Shown: positions 38,491 through 48,183 of the stretch, in pieces
Position numbering within the stretch: position 1 is the first letter of the stretch
Layout of the letters: every line of letters starts with the position of its first letter
From: Cellvibrio sp. KY-YJ-3
GTDB taxonomy: Bacteria > Pseudomonadota > Gammaproteobacteria > Pseudomonadales > Cellvibrionaceae
Assembly: GCF_008806955.1 (NCBI RefSeq)
Contig: NZ_CP031727.1
Coordinates: 3,114,001-3,178,000 of the forward strand
Direction: 5' to 3'
DNA length: 64,000 nucleotides
Position numbers and translations under genes: made by a program
The notes under the pieces: model-generated
What the model saw: the letters and a program-made list of their open reading frames with translations, nothing else
What the model was told of the DNA's origin: nothing
Databases searched by the model: none

Positions 38491-41400
38491 TTAGTGACCT
38501 TCTTGTACTTCCTCAGTGAGTGTAGACAGGTAGGCCACCACATCGCGAATCTCATCTGCTTTTAACAACATACCCATGGGCGGCATACCGGATACCGGGC
38601 CGAAGCCTGGTGCTACACGTGCCCCCGGGTCAACCAACGCTTGTAGTAATTGTTCGCGTGACAGGGTTTTGGCAATGGTCGTTAAGTTCGGGCCGACATT
38701 GGCGCCGCGAGTTCCCACCATATGGCAGCGCACACATTGTGCGGTATTGCTGTAGCGGAAAATATTCATGCCTTTTTCTGCATCACCGCCGTACAAAGAT
38801 TCACGGAACATATCCAGTGGGTTGGTTTTGTCTTTGCTGTTTTGGTAAGTGGTGAGCAGTTCGGTTAATTCCGGTGCTTTAATTTTTTCCACAGCCGTAA
38901 TTAATTCCAGCTGCACTTCCGGTGCAATTTTTCCGGCGATCAGTTGGGTCATTTGATCTTTAAATACCGCAACTGCTTCCGGTGCCTCTACATTGACCAG
39001 CGACAGGAGTGCTGCTTGCTGTTCACCGGTGGTGCCGTTTTTCAACAACAGGCTGTGCATTTCCACCACTTGTTGTACCGGTAAATCCAACTCGGGAACC
39101 ATGGCCAGTGCCGCCATGCGTACACTTTGGTCTTTATCTTTCATGGCGACAAAAACCAGATCCCCGATATTATCGACCGAGAATTTTTTCAGTGTGTGTA
39201 GCGCGGCGATACGTGCTTCAGGTGCAGGATCTTTGCTTAGCTGGGTAACCAAATTATTTTTGGCTGCGCGGATATTTAAACCGGCAATTGCATGCACAGT
39301 GGCTTCGCGCACCTCTGCGTCACTGTCCGCCAGGAGATTGTTGTAGTTAGCACTCAGTGCTGCAATTGCTTCACTTTCCGGGTGTTTTACGGCGCCGCGA
39401 TAAGCACCGGTCACACGGTCATAGGCGGAGGTTTCACCCCAGCTTGCCAAGGCATGGATCGCTTCGGCGCGCAGAACACCGGCCATTTTTTGCTGTGACG
39501 CAAAACGAATTAAACGTTCAGCATTGTCGGCGGTAGTGTTGGTTGCACTTTTGGCATAAACGTTCGCGTTGATGACACGACGTAATAATTGCTCGTTGGT
39601 AAACGTGGGTTTATCCAAATAAGCTGCCAGGGCGGGCAGGGCGTCGGTCACTAAAGTGTCATCGCTAATGGCGCGGGCGGCATTAGTCACGACGTATTCG
39701 CTCTTGTCATTAAGAAAAGCGGCGAGGGTAGGGCTGGCCATTTGTTTTAAAGCAACCACGGCAGCAATACGTACAGCTTCCGATGAGTGTGTTGCCAATT
39801 CACCAAGCGCGGCATCATCACCAATACGTGCCAGGGCGATGGCACCGGCTTGTCGCAAATACACATCTTCATCCTTATTGGCGGCGAGCATAGCAACTAT
39901 AGGCGCGATAGCAGTTTTATCGCCAATGCGACCCAAGGCTTGTGCCGCATAAAGTTGCGCGCGTGGATTTTCATCGCTCAACAACGGCAATAATGATTCA
40001 GTGGCCGGTGCGTGATTGGCATCGCCCAATACTTTGGCGGCTTGCGCACGCATTTCACTGTTGGCATCTTTTAATAAAGCAATCAACACGGCATCGACAC
40101 TGGCATCTTTACGCAATAATTGCCCAAGGCCCCAAATGGCATGGATGCGCGCAAATTCGTCTGTTGCACTTTGCGCCTGGGTTTCCAACACGCTGCGCTC
40201 GTTTTTATCGACCAACACAAATTGCGCTTTTTGACGCACGCGCATGTCTACATGGCTTAACAATGTTGCTAAATCGTCGGCGCTACGTTGGCGTAAATCT
40301 TCTGCCAGCAGTGCCTGGGTTTCGGTGCGGATTGCATTGCCTGCGGTGTCCGGTGTATCCAATTTCCATACACGGCCTTTTTGTTTTAAACCCCAGCCTT
40401 CAATCCAGTCGCTCATGTACATGGCGCCATCCGGGCCGAAATCCAAACCGGTCGCGAGTACACCGCGGAAAATATTTTCATCCTTATCCAATTCAAAACT
40501 GGCGCCTTTGGGTTTCAGGGTGAAGGCGTTAATACCCGCACGTGCCGCTGAACCGACAAACTCCACCACAAAGAAGTGATCTTTCCACTTATCGTTAAAC
40601 GCGGTGCCGGGGTTATAGGTCATACCGGTGGGGCCAGCATAATAAGGCGCGACTGGTGGAAGAATATGCGCGGCCTGGTCTTTAAAGCGCGGGGTGTAAT
40701 AGTTTTCATCCATCCAGGGTTTGTAGCTGTTGTTTTTAGGGTCTTTGTATTTACCCAGCTGCCAGTTAATGCGCCAGCCGGTGTCGGACCCTTCAATCAA
40801 ATGCACTACACGCTCGTATTCACCGACGTGATCGCCGTCGTTATCCACGCTGATAAAGTTGCCGTATTTATCGAACGAAAATTCATAAATATTGCGCAGA
40901 CCGTGGGCAAAGACTTCGAAATTACTGCCGTCCGGTTCGCTGCGCACAATCACGCCTTGATCCTGATAATCCCAGGTTTTACCTGTAGCATCGGTAACAA
41001 CCGTACCGACATCGCCCATGCTGTAATACATTTTTCCGTCTGGCCCCATCATCGCGCCGGACATACCATGGCCACTAAAACCAATGTGCACGGCAAAACC
41101 ATGGGCGAGGGATTTTTTCTCGTCCATCTGGCCATCGCCATTGGTGTCTTTCAGCTTCCAGAAATCAGGTGCGATGTTGACAAATAATTCATCCAACAAA
41201 TCGCTGTAATACATACCACCGATCACATCGGTGACTTCCGTATTAAAACCTTCCACCACGGTTTGCGCAAAATCGGCTTTGCCACTGCCGGACGTATCTT
41301 CCAGGCGAATAACCGACTCTTTCATGACCGTCAAGTCGCGCCAGTCATGGCTGCCATCTTTGTTGCGATCAGGAATGCGTTTGTTTTGTGCGCTTTTTTC

Positions 41401-41886
41401 CGGTGCCAATTCTGCTTTGAGGAATGCACGGCGGTCTTCAATATTTCTAAACGCAACGGAAGGGTGCTCCCAGTCGGCATAGCCACGAATATCAAATTCA
41501 GAATTATTGCTGCGTTGGGTGATACCCGCCCAAATGCGGCCTTTGTCATCCACATGGATGGCCACGGTATCGCCCATTAATTTTTCAGAGGCCCAGAGTT
41601 CGCCAGTAATGCCATCTGCAAGTTTTAATTCCACTTGCGACTCAATGGTCGCGGCGTTTTTTTTGGCGTCTTCGGGGGTGATACGGGTAATGTTCAACGC
41701 AACACTGCTAACGGCGCTGCTGCTGTGCGCGCTCGTCTCTGTGGTGGTGTTGGTTGTTTTGTCGCCGCAGCCGGTTAGTAACACCAGTGCTGCTATGGAG
41801 GTTGTGAACCAGACGGCTGGTTTCATTGAGCTTTGTGACCGATAAAGATAATGCGAAAAAGGAATACCGAGTGGGCGTTTTTTCAT
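38491..41886 (-). CDS. Large lipoprotein: PVC-type dehydrogenase propeller, HEAT repeats and cytochrome c
   Basis: 1131 residues. The start at 41886 has a GAGAGA ribosome site; an internal Met21 gives a shorter lipoprotein signal; the lipobox is LVLLTGC. Residues ~75-500 form a glucose-dehydrogenase-like beta-propeller (GHGMSGAMMGPDGKMYYSMGD, SEPDGSNFEVFAHGLRN, LDFGPDGAMYMSDW). Residues ~540-1010 are HEAT-like helical repeats. A cytochrome c domain follows with heme motif CVRCH (TAQCVRCHMVG) and a Met-rich segment (SGMPPMGMLLK) for the axial ligand. Proteins of this make-up oxidise sugars or alcohols or pass electrons in the periplasm; the substrate is unknown. It lies alone between terminators. 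Confidence 0.82.
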   Translation of the reverse strand: MKKRPLGIPFSHYLYRSQSSMKPAVWFTTSIAALVLLTGCGDKTTNTTTETSAHSSSAVSSVALNITRITPEDAKKNAATIESQVELKLADGITGELWASEKLMGDTVAIHVDDKGRIWAGITQRSNNSEFDIRGYADWEHPSVAFRNIEDRRAFLKAELAPEKSAQNKRIPDRNKDGSHDWRDLTVMKESVIRLEDTSGSGKADFAQTVVEGFNTEVTDVIGGMYYSDLLDELFVNIAPDFWKLKDTNGDGQMDEKKSLAHGFAVHIGFSGHGMSGAMMGPDGKMYYSMGDVGTVVTDATGKTWDYQDQGVIVRSEPDGSNFEVFAHGLRNIYEFSFDKYGNFISVDNDGDHVGEYERVVHLIEGSDTGWRINWQLGKYKDPKNNSYKPWMDENYYTPRFKDQAAHILPPVAPYYAGPTGMTYNPGTAFNDKWKDHFFVVEFVGSAARAGINAFTLKPKGASFELDKDENIFRGVLATGLDFGPDGAMYMSDWIEGWGLKQKGRVWKLDTPDTAGNAIRTETQALLAEDLRQRSADDLATLLSHVDMRVRQKAQFVLVDKNERSVLETQAQSATDEFARIHAIWGLGQLLRKDASVDAVLIALLKDANSEMRAQAAKVLGDANHAPATESLLPLLSDENPRAQLYAAQALGRIGDKTAIAPIVAMLAANKDEDVYLRQAGAIALARIGDDAALGELATHSSEAVRIAAVVALKQMASPTLAAFLNDKSEYVVTNAARAISDDTLVTDALPALAAYLDKPTFTNEQLLRRVINANVYAKSATNTTADNAERLIRFASQQKMAGVLRAEAIHALASWGETSAYDRVTGAYRGAVKHPESEAIAALSANYNNLLADSDAEVREATVHAIAGLNIRAAKNNLVTQLSKDPAPEARIAALHTLKKFSVDNIGDLVFVAMKDKDQSVRMAALAMVPELDLPVQQVVEMHSLLLKNGTTGEQQAALLSLVNVEAPEAVAVFKDQMTQLIAGKIAPEVQLELITAVEKIKAPELTELLTTYQNSKDKTNPLDMFRESLYGGDAEKGMNIFRYSNTAQCVRCHMVGTRGANVGPNLTTIAKTLSREQLLQALVDPGARVAPGFGPVSGMPPMGMLLKADEIRDVVAYLSTLTEEVQEGH

Positions 41887-42046
41887 GAGTCTCTCACGCT
41901 GGTTCTGATTATGAAAAAGGGTTAAGTGTATTGGATCGACGTTCGTCTATTTGTAGTTATAGTCATGTCGGATTATAGGTGAGTGACGCCCCGAAGGCAG
42001 TCTGAATTGACGTATGTAGACATTTATTAACACTTCACCAGCAAAT

Positions 42047-42084
42047 AAAAAAACCTCTGTGTCACCAGCGGTGACACAGAGGTT
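42047..42084 (-). terminator. Terminator of the copper-resistance operon
   Basis: A perfect 15-bp stem (42052-42066 with 42070-42084), loop AGC; on the minus strand it is followed by a T-run (A-run 42047-42053 on the plus strand). Confidence 0.9.
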
Positions 42085-42107
42085 CGGTAATACGCGTTGA
42101 TAAGTTT

Positions 42108-43472
42108 TTAAGTGGGAATGTCGCTGGGCACCTTATCCACTTTTTTGGCTTGGGTGCCTGCAGGTGGCAGGTACATATCCGCTTGCTCACCTAGTGCGTC
42201 GCGCACGCGAATCATGGAAAACATACCGCCCATTTCCAGTTTGCCGTAGAGGCCTTCGCCCATCATCATCGGCAAGGTATTTTCCGGGCCGGGCATATGC
42301 CCCATGTCCACATGTTCCTGATGCTCAGCCATGCCATGCTCGCCCATCGCCATATAACCCGGCAGCACTTTATTAATTTGTGCGCTGGGTTGTTTTACGC
42401 CGAGCATATTGGGCACTTCATGGCCCATGGCATTCATGGTGTGATGGCTCATATGGCAGTGAAACGCCCAATCACCAGGCACGCCCACAAATTCAATATC
42501 GCGGGTTTGACCCACGCCGATAATTTCGGTCACTTCACTGCGCCATTGGTTTTCTGGCCAGCGGCCACCGTCAGAACCAGTCACGAAAAATTGCACGCCG
42601 TGTAAATGAATCGGGTGATTCCACATAGATAAATTACCGATGCGAATACGAATGCGTTCACCGGTTTGGCCGACCATGGATTCAATCGCCGGAAACACTT
42701 TGCTGTTCATCGTCCACAAATTAAATTCCGTCATGACGCTTGGGTCGGGTCTATAGGTGCCCGGATGAACTGCCCAGTTATGCAACAGCACGACATAATC
42801 GCGATCCACTTCGGGCTTGGTGATTTCTTTGGGGTGAATAATAAACATGCCCATCATGCCGGTGGCGAGCTGCACCATTTCGTCCGCATGCGGGTGATAC
42901 ATGTGGGTGCCGTGTTGTTGCAGAGTAAATTCATAGACAAATGTTTCGCCCGGTTTAATCGGCGCTTGGGTTAAACCACTTACCCCATCCATGCCCCAGG
43001 GCAATAAAATACCGTGCCAGTGGATGCTGGTATGCTCGGGCAATTTATTGGTGACATAAATTCGCACATGGTCGCCTTCAACTGCTTCAATCGTTGGCCC
43101 TGGTGTGCTGCCGTTGTAACCCCAAGCTTTGATTTTTGAACCCGGCGCAAATTCGTGCTCAATTTCTTCGGCGATTAAATGAAATTCTTTTACGCCATTG
43201 TTCATGCGATAGGGTAAGGTGCGGCCATTAGGCGTAATTACCGGGCGATAGCCCTGTGCCGTTAATTCCGGTTTTTTTGTGCTGACGGCAGGAATATCTT
43301 TGGTGCTTTTGCGCACCACTTTTTTTGTAGATTGATGCTGTGAGTGGTCCACTTTGGGCTCTGCCGGTGTTGGCATTTGATGTTGGGAGTGATCCACTTG
43401 CGCCTGTAAGGGCAAACTCGCGGCCACCAAACCGGCGGCGCTGCCGAGCAGTAAATTGCGGCGATTAATCAT
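42108..43472 (-). CDS. copA: Periplasmic multicopper oxidase (CopA-type copper resistance), Tat-exported
   Basis: 454 residues from the ATG at 43472; this start puts a twin-arginine signal (INRRNLLLGSAAGLVAASLPLQA) at the N-terminus, while a start further upstream at 43553 would bury it. A Met/His-rich segment (DHSQHQMPTPAEPKVDHSQHQ) precedes the cupredoxin domains. Copper ligand motifs: SIHWHGILL, HMYHPHADEM, HPIHLHGVQF and FHCHMSHHTMNAMGHEV. A second Met/His cluster follows. It would oxidise Cu(I) to the less toxic Cu(II) in the periplasm. It overlaps the upstream TolC-type gene by 8 bp, implying translational coupling, and is the last gene of the copper operon. Confidence 0.9.
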   Translation of the reverse strand: MINRRNLLLGSAAGLVAASLPLQAQVDHSQHQMPTPAEPKVDHSQHQSTKKVVRKSTKDIPAVSTKKPELTAQGYRPVITPNGRTLPYRMNNGVKEFHLIAEEIEHEFAPGSKIKAWGYNGSTPGPTIEAVEGDHVRIYVTNKLPEHTSIHWHGILLPWGMDGVSGLTQAPIKPGETFVYEFTLQQHGTHMYHPHADEMVQLATGMMGMFIIHPKEITKPEVDRDYVVLLHNWAVHPGTYRPDPSVMTEFNLWTMNSKVFPAIESMVGQTGERIRIRIGNLSMWNHPIHLHGVQFFVTGSDGGRWPENQWRSEVTEIIGVGQTRDIEFVGVPGDWAFHCHMSHHTMNAMGHEVPNMLGVKQPSAQINKVLPGYMAMGEHGMAEHQEHVDMGHMPGPENTLPMMMGEGLYGKLEMGGMFSMIRVRDALGEQADMYLPPAGTQAKKVDKVPSDIPT

Positions 43473-45039
43473 GTTGATGCTCCTGCTCTTCGCTGGTGTT
43501 TTTATCTGAGTGGTCGCTGTGAGATTGATGACTGGAATGATCCATTTCTGCATGGTCCATTGTTGAGTGATCCATTTTGGAATGATCCATCTCTGAATGG
43601 TTCATCTTTGAATGATCCATTTTGGAATGATCCATTTTGGAATGATCCATTTTGGAATGATCCATTTTGGAATGATTCATTTGCGAGTGATCTGGTTTTC
43701 CAGTGGAAATAGGCAATGTTTTGCCGATGGATAATTCCAATTGGCTGCGCGCCAGCCAATAATTTTTTAACTCTTTGGTGTAGTCGTGGGCCAATTGGAT
43801 TTCATTGCGTTTAATCTCCAATAGTTCAAACGGGCTGGTGAGCATAAAATTGACTTCGCGCTGAGCGAGCGCGGTACGTTTTTCCGCTACCTGTAAACTC
43901 TGTGTGATTAACGCCAGCTGTGTTTGTGCAGTTTCAAGGGCCAGCAGCGCTTGTGCTATTTCCACATCCACCGCCAATTCATGTTGTTGTAGTTTGGCTT
44001 GCAGTTGTGTGACTTGCGCATCCAAAGCCGCCAATTTTCCTTGATTGCGATTAAAAATTGGCAATGCAAATTCCACTTCCGGTCCGATATTGTTTGCGCC
44101 ATCCGCTTCTCGCTCCGCATTAATACCCACACTAATATCGCGCCAGCCATTTTCTCTTGCTAGCAATGTACGACGTTTGCTGGCCAGCGTTAATTGTTGC
44201 TGAATAATTTTATTATCCAACCTATGGCTATTGGCCTCAGCCATTAACTGGTCTCGGTCAAATGTTTCCGGTTGCAGTGCAGGCAATTGCGTAGGCAAGG
44301 TGAGTGTGGTGCTGCTGGGTAGGCCGATAAAGTTAAGCAATGTTAGTCGTGCATTTTTTGACGCTAATCGGCGCTGATTAAATTGTTGTTGCACGCGGCG
44401 CAATTCATTGTCGTAATACAAAAATTGGTTTTCTGCCATATTGCCCGCGCGATAGAGACTGAGCGCCAGTTGCATTTGCGCTTTGGCTGCGTCTAATACT
44501 TGGGTTTGGATCTGTAAATGCTGGGCGGCAGCGAGAGCGCTGTAATAGTGCGATTGGGTTTGCACTATTAATTCCTGCAACTCAGCTTGCAGTTGCAATT
44601 GTGCACGCAGCAGATTGTCTTGCGCTAATTGACGGCGCAGCGGCCGAGTAAATAGTTCCAATAGTGGCTGGCTTAAACCCGTTTCTAATTGCCAGCGCCC
44701 ACCACCTTCCGGGCGCATGGCACCGATGGAAATATGTGGGTTGCTAATTAATTCGGCTTGGAGTTGTTGCGCATCGGCAATACCTAATTGTGCAAGCTGC
44801 ATACGCACCTGCGGCGAATGGCTTAACAATAGTTGTATGGCATCGGTTAGTTGCAGGGGTTCTTTTATTGTAGAGCTCACTGCGTGATCCGCATCTACAC
44901 TAGCACCGGGAAAGTTTTGCTCAAGTGCTGTTTGCACGGGCATCAATGAATTTTTGGGGGCTGTGCTGCTACAGGCGGTGATTAGCAAACTGCTAGCCAG
45001 CATTAATAGCAGTGCGATTTTTTTTAAGTTTGGATTCAT
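43465..45039 (-). CDS. TolC-family outer-membrane lipoprotein with Met/His-rich copper-binding tail
   Basis: 524 residues, AGGTG ribosome site. Lipobox (LLITACS) followed by the long helical repeats of outer-membrane efflux proteins (CusC/CzcC type; for example QLLLSHSPQVRMQLAQLGIADAQ and LETAQTQLALITQSLQVAEKR). The last ~75 residues consist of about ten units of MDHSK or a close variant and then HSDHSDKNT...EHQHD, a clear metal-binding tail. In CusC-like systems the protein works with an RND pump and adaptor; none is encoded here. With CopA oxidase downstream it may play the role of CopB in copper sequestration at the outer membrane. Confidence 0.8.
   Translation of the reverse strand: MNPNLKKIALLLMLASSLLITACSSTAPKNSLMPVQTALEQNFPGASVDADHAVSSTIKEPLQLTDAIQLLLSHSPQVRMQLAQLGIADAQQLQAELISNPHISIGAMRPEGGGRWQLETGLSQPLLELFTRPLRRQLAQDNLLRAQLQLQAELQELIVQTQSHYYSALAAAQHLQIQTQVLDAAKAQMQLALSLYRAGNMAENQFLYYDNELRRVQQQFNQRRLASKNARLTLLNFIGLPSSTTLTLPTQLPALQPETFDRDQLMAEANSHRLDNKIIQQQLTLASKRRTLLARENGWRDISVGINAEREADGANNIGPEVEFALPIFNRNQGKLAALDAQVTQLQAKLQQHELAVDVEIAQALLALETAQTQLALITQSLQVAEKRTALAQREVNFMLTSPFELLEIKRNEIQLAHDYTKELKNYWLARSQLELSIGKTLPISTGKPDHSQMNHSKMDHSKMDHSKMDHSKMDHSKMNHSEMDHSKMDHSTMDHAEMDHSSHQSHSDHSDKNTSEEQEHQHD
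43531..43680 (-). repeat. Ten 15-bp tandem repeats encoding MDHSK units
   Basis: The unit (ATGGATCATTCCAAA with small changes) is repeated from 43680 down to 43531. Because 15 is a multiple of 3 a second frame is open across it, which is a shadow. Copy number is likely to vary. Confidence 0.88.
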
Positions 45040-45074
45040 CTTTTCACCTTATGAATTTCTCATTTTATAGCACG

Positions 45075-45545
45075 TTACTGTTGCTGTTGCGCCTGTTGAT
45101 GGCAACAAGAAAGGCCATCTAAAATTGGGCAGTCGGGACGGTCATCGCCCTGGCACCGATTCGCTAAATCGCTCAGCGCTTTACGCATTTGTTGCAGCGC
45201 GTGAATACGTTCATCCATTTCATCAATATGTTCCATCGCCAATTTTTTTACATCGGCACTGCTACGTGCTTCGTCTTTCCACAGGCTAGACAGCTGGGCG
45301 ATTTGTTTCATGGAGAAGCCTAAATCCCGCGCGCTTTTAATAAAACGCAGCAGGTGAATTTCCCGCGTTTGATAGACACGGTAATTCGCCTGAGTGCGAT
45401 CGGTGGGTGTAATTAAGCCGAGCGTTTCATAATGACGAATCATTTTTGCACTGACACCAGTCAGTTTTGCGGCATCGCCAATGGTATGCAAACCCTGCGC
45501 GTGTGCACTTGCCAATTCCAGGTTTGATGAATTGATTTGATACAT
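45075..45545 (-). CDS. cueR: CueR-type MerR copper-responsive regulator
   Basis: 156 residues. The N-terminal winged helix has the MerR signature (TIGDAAKLTGVSAKMIRHYE, RVYQTREIHLLRFI), followed by the dimerisation helix. The metal loop CQGDDRPDCPILDGL carries the two Cys spaced as Cys112 and Cys120 of Escherichia coli CueR, specific for monovalent copper, silver or gold. A short N-terminal extension (~18 residues) and a Cys/Gln-rich tail are unusual. The start lies 2 bases behind the copA ATPase stop, so the gene is cotranscribed with its target and feeds back on it. Confidence 0.93.
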   Translation of the reverse strand: MYQINSSNLELASAHAQGLHTIGDAAKLTGVSAKMIRHYETLGLITPTDRTQANYRVYQTREIHLLRFIKSARDLGFSMKQIAQLSSLWKDEARSSADVKKLAMEHIDEMDERIHALQQMRKALSDLANRCQGDDRPDCPILDGLSCCHQQAQQQQ

Positions 45546-45547
45546 AG

Positions 45548-47818
45548 TTATTTGCCCTTTTGGTGGCCGCTAATCGGTGCTTGCCAATTGCGCAAACGCA
45601 AGGCGTTAGTCACTACAAATACACTGGACAGCGCCATAGCGCCCGCTGCAAGCATGGGCGATAACAGCACTCCAAATGCAGGGTAGGCAATACCGGCGGC
45701 GAGTGGAATTAACGCCACATTGTAAGCAAAAGCCCAAAATAAATTTTGCTTAATGTTACGCATAGTGGCACGCGCCAGCGCAATACTTTTGGGTACGCCT
45801 TCAATATCGCCGCTCACCAAAATCAGATCGGCGCTTTCAATGGCGATGTCGGTTCCGGTACCAATCGCCAGCCCCAGGTCCGCTTCGGCAAGCGCTGGCG
45901 CATCGTTAATACCATCGCCCACATAGGCGATAGCGCCATGCTCGCTGCGCAATTGTTTTACCGCGGAAACTTTTTGATCGGGCAATACTTCGGCGATCAC
46001 CACATCTATATTTAATTGTTTGGCAATCACTTCAGCGGTACGGCGGTTGTCGCCGGTAATCATCGCCACTTTAAAACCGAGTGAGTGCAATGCGCTTAAC
46101 GCCGAAGCGGTGCCGGGTTTAATGGTGTCGGCCAGCGCCATCACGGCGGCAATCTGATTATTAACGGCAACATAAATGGGTGTTTTTCCCTCACTGGCTA
46201 ATTGTTGGGCCTTGGTGCTGAATACCGCCAGATCAATCCCGAGTTTTTCAAACAAGCGATCAGCACCAATATAAATTTCATTGCCAGACACTTGTGCTTT
46301 TAATCCGTAACCGGCCATCGCCTCAAAGGATTCCAACGTGCCAAGCGTTACTTTTTCGGCCGCTGCGGCGGTGACTAACGCTGTTGCAATCGGGTGTTCC
46401 GAGTGTTGCTCTGCCGCTGCAACCAGCGCCAGTACGGCATTTTTTTCAAACCCGGAAGCGACGATAAAATCCGTCAATTGTGGTTGACCCAACGTGAGGG
46501 TGCCGGTTTTATCAAAGGCGATGGTTTTCACTTCGGCGAGGGATTGCAGTGCCGCACCGCGGCGAAATAATAAACCAAGGCTCGCGGCGCGGCCGGTGCC
46601 CACCATAATCGAAGTGGGCGTGGCCAAACCCATAGCACAGGGGCAGGCGATAATCAGTACCGCCACGGCATTCACCAGTGCAAAACCCAGCGCAGGCTCG
46701 GGGCCAAAAAACATCCAAACGATAAACGTGAGCAGCGCCACTAGCATCACCGCCGGCACAAACCAGCGAGTGATCTGATCCACCAATGCTTGAATTGGCA
46801 GTTTTGAACCCTGTGCCGCTTCCACCAGCTGGATAATTTGCGCCAGCATGGTGTCCTTACCAGTTTTGGTGACGCGGTACTGGAAGGCGCCGGTGCTATT
46901 GAGTGTGCCGCCGACTACCTCAGCGCCCGCACTTTTACTCACCGGCATAGGTTCACCGGTCATCATAGATTCATCCACAAAGGAACTGCCTTCGGTGACT
47001 ATGCCATCCAGCGGGATACGTTCGCCGGGGCGTACCAGCAAATGATCGCCGGGTTGGATGAGATCTATCGCCAAGGTTTGTTGCTCGCCATCCACCATAC
47101 GTGTTGCGGTGTGCGGTTGAAGTTTTACCAGTTGGGCAATGGCATCGCTGGTGCGGCCACGAGCGCGGGCCTCCAATAATCGCCCCAGCAAAATCAGGGT
47201 GACAATCACGGCGGCGGCTTCAAAGTAAACATTCACCGTACCGGCGGGCAGGGCGGCTGGAATAAAGGTGGCAACCAACGAGTAACCCCACGCGGCCAAG
47301 CTGCCTACGGCGACCAGCGAGTTCATATCTGGCGCCATGCGTATCAACGCAGGTAAACCTTTGAGGTAAAACACACGGCCGGGGCCGAACATCACCAAGG
47401 TGGTTAAAACGGCCTGGATTATCCAACTCCACTGCCCAAGGTTGCCCATTAGCCAGTGGTGCAAAGCGGGAATGAGATGGCTGCCCATTTCCATCACAAA
47501 TACCGGCAAGGTGAGCAAGAGCGCCAGCTGGAACTGGTGGGTTAATTGCTGGTGTTCCTGCTCACGGCGGTCGGCACTGTCGCCGGCATCTTCATCTTGC
47601 GCCAGTTTTGCGTTGTATCCAGCCTGTTCTACTTTCTCCACCAGGGTGTTTAGCGCCACTGGGTGGGTAAGTGTAAGGTGCGCTCGTTCGGTGGCGAGGT
47701 TGACACTGACGCTGTTCACCCCTTCAACTTTACTCAGTGCGCGCTCAACGTGGGCAACACAGGAGGCACAGGTCATACCTTCAATTGCCAGATCTAACTC
47801 GCTTGATGAGTTACTCAT
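45548..47818 (-). CDS. copA: Cu(+)-exporting P1B-type ATPase
   Basis: 756 residues. One N-terminal heavy-metal domain ([14 protein letters not shown]), the membrane CPC motif ([13 protein letters not shown]), the phosphorylation site (AFDKTGTLT), TGEPMPVSK in the actuator domain (EPMPV form), and the hinge [16 protein letters not shown] are all visible. Eight membrane segments are expected. It pumps Cu(I) from cytoplasm to periplasm. It lies between copZ and cueR in a tight operon. Codon use is like its neighbours. The name copA is used for both this pump and the multicopper oxidase; they are unrelated. Confidence 0.95.
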   Translation of the reverse strand: MSNSSSELDLAIEGMTCASCVAHVERALSKVEGVNSVSVNLATERAHLTLTHPVALNTLVEKVEQAGYNAKLAQDEDAGDSADRREQEHQQLTHQFQLALLLTLPVFVMEMGSHLIPALHHWLMGNLGQWSWIIQAVLTTLVMFGPGRVFYLKGLPALIRMAPDMNSLVAVGSLAAWGYSLVATFIPAALPAGTVNVYFEAAAVIVTLILLGRLLEARARGRTSDAIAQLVKLQPHTATRMVDGEQQTLAIDLIQPGDHLLVRPGERIPLDGIVTEGSSFVDESMMTGEPMPVSKSAGAEVVGGTLNSTGAFQYRVTKTGKDTMLAQIIQLVEAAQGSKLPIQALVDQITRWFVPAVMLVALLTFIVWMFFGPEPALGFALVNAVAVLIIACPCAMGLATPTSIMVGTGRAASLGLLFRRGAALQSLAEVKTIAFDKTGTLTLGQPQLTDFIVASGFEKNAVLALVAAAEQHSEHPIATALVTAAAAEKVTLGTLESFEAMAGYGLKAQVSGNEIYIGADRLFEKLGIDLAVFSTKAQQLASEGKTPIYVAVNNQIAAVMALADTIKPGTASALSALHSLGFKVAMITGDNRRTAEVIAKQLNIDVVIAEVLPDQKVSAVKQLRSEHGAIAYVGDGINDAPALAEADLGLAIGTGTDIAIESADLILVSGDIEGVPKSIALARATMRNIKQNLFWAFAYNVALIPLAAGIAYPAFGVLLSPMLAAGAMALSSVFVVTNALRLRNWQAPISGHQKGK

Positions 47819-47829
47819 GATAGGCCTCT

Positions 47830-48036
47830 CTATTTTTCGCTAAAGGGTTGAGCCGGATAACCGGCCTCCGCAAAAATCCCGAGTAATTGCTCATTACTCA
47901 ATGTTGATTCGACCCGCAGCTGACGAATCGGCGGGAACGTTTTAACGACGGCATTGGCATCAACTGCTTGTAAGGCACGCGTAATCGCGTTAGCGCAGCC
48001 TTGGCAAGTCATGTTTTCTACGTGAAATAACTGCAT
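47830..48036 (-). CDS. copZ: CopZ-like copper chaperone
   Basis: 68 residues from the ATG at 48036 (ribosome site GGAGA); a longer frame to 48087 would overlap the promoter. A single HMA domain with [11 protein letters not shown] carries the CxxC Cu(I) site. It delivers copper to the CopA ATPase and CueR. It is the first gene of the copper operon, 11 bp before copA. Confidence 0.88.
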   Translation of the reverse strand: MQLFHVENMTCQGCANAITRALQAVDANAVVKTFPPIRQLRVESTLSNEQLLGIFAEAGYPAQPFSEK

Positions 48037-48067
48037 GATGGTCTCCTGATAATCTGTTAGTGAGATC

Positions 48068-48098
48068 AGGTTAAGGCTTACCATCATGGGAAGGTCAA
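48068..48098 (-). promoter_or_regulatory. CueR-type promoter/operator of the copper operon
   Basis: Reading the minus strand: -35 TTGACC (48098-48093), a 19-bp spacer with an imperfect dyad (CCTTCCC...GGTAAGC), and -10 TAACCT (48073-48068). The 19-bp spacing and both hexamers are the same as in the E. coli copA promoter activated by CueR through DNA distortion. It lies 32 bp upstream of copZ. Confidence 0.88.
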
Positions 48099-48183
48099 GT
48101 ATTCTATTGAGTCTAGGCTTATTTGCAGTTAGCGCTATAAACCTCTAGCATCATGCGCTTTTCTGGTGCATGGAGTATCCCCT

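Noticed and set aside
43502-43759. Open frame reading NGSFQ repeats on the minus strand
   Set aside because: It is a shadow of the 15-bp repeat in the TolC-type gene; the MDHSK frame belongs to a long homologous protein.
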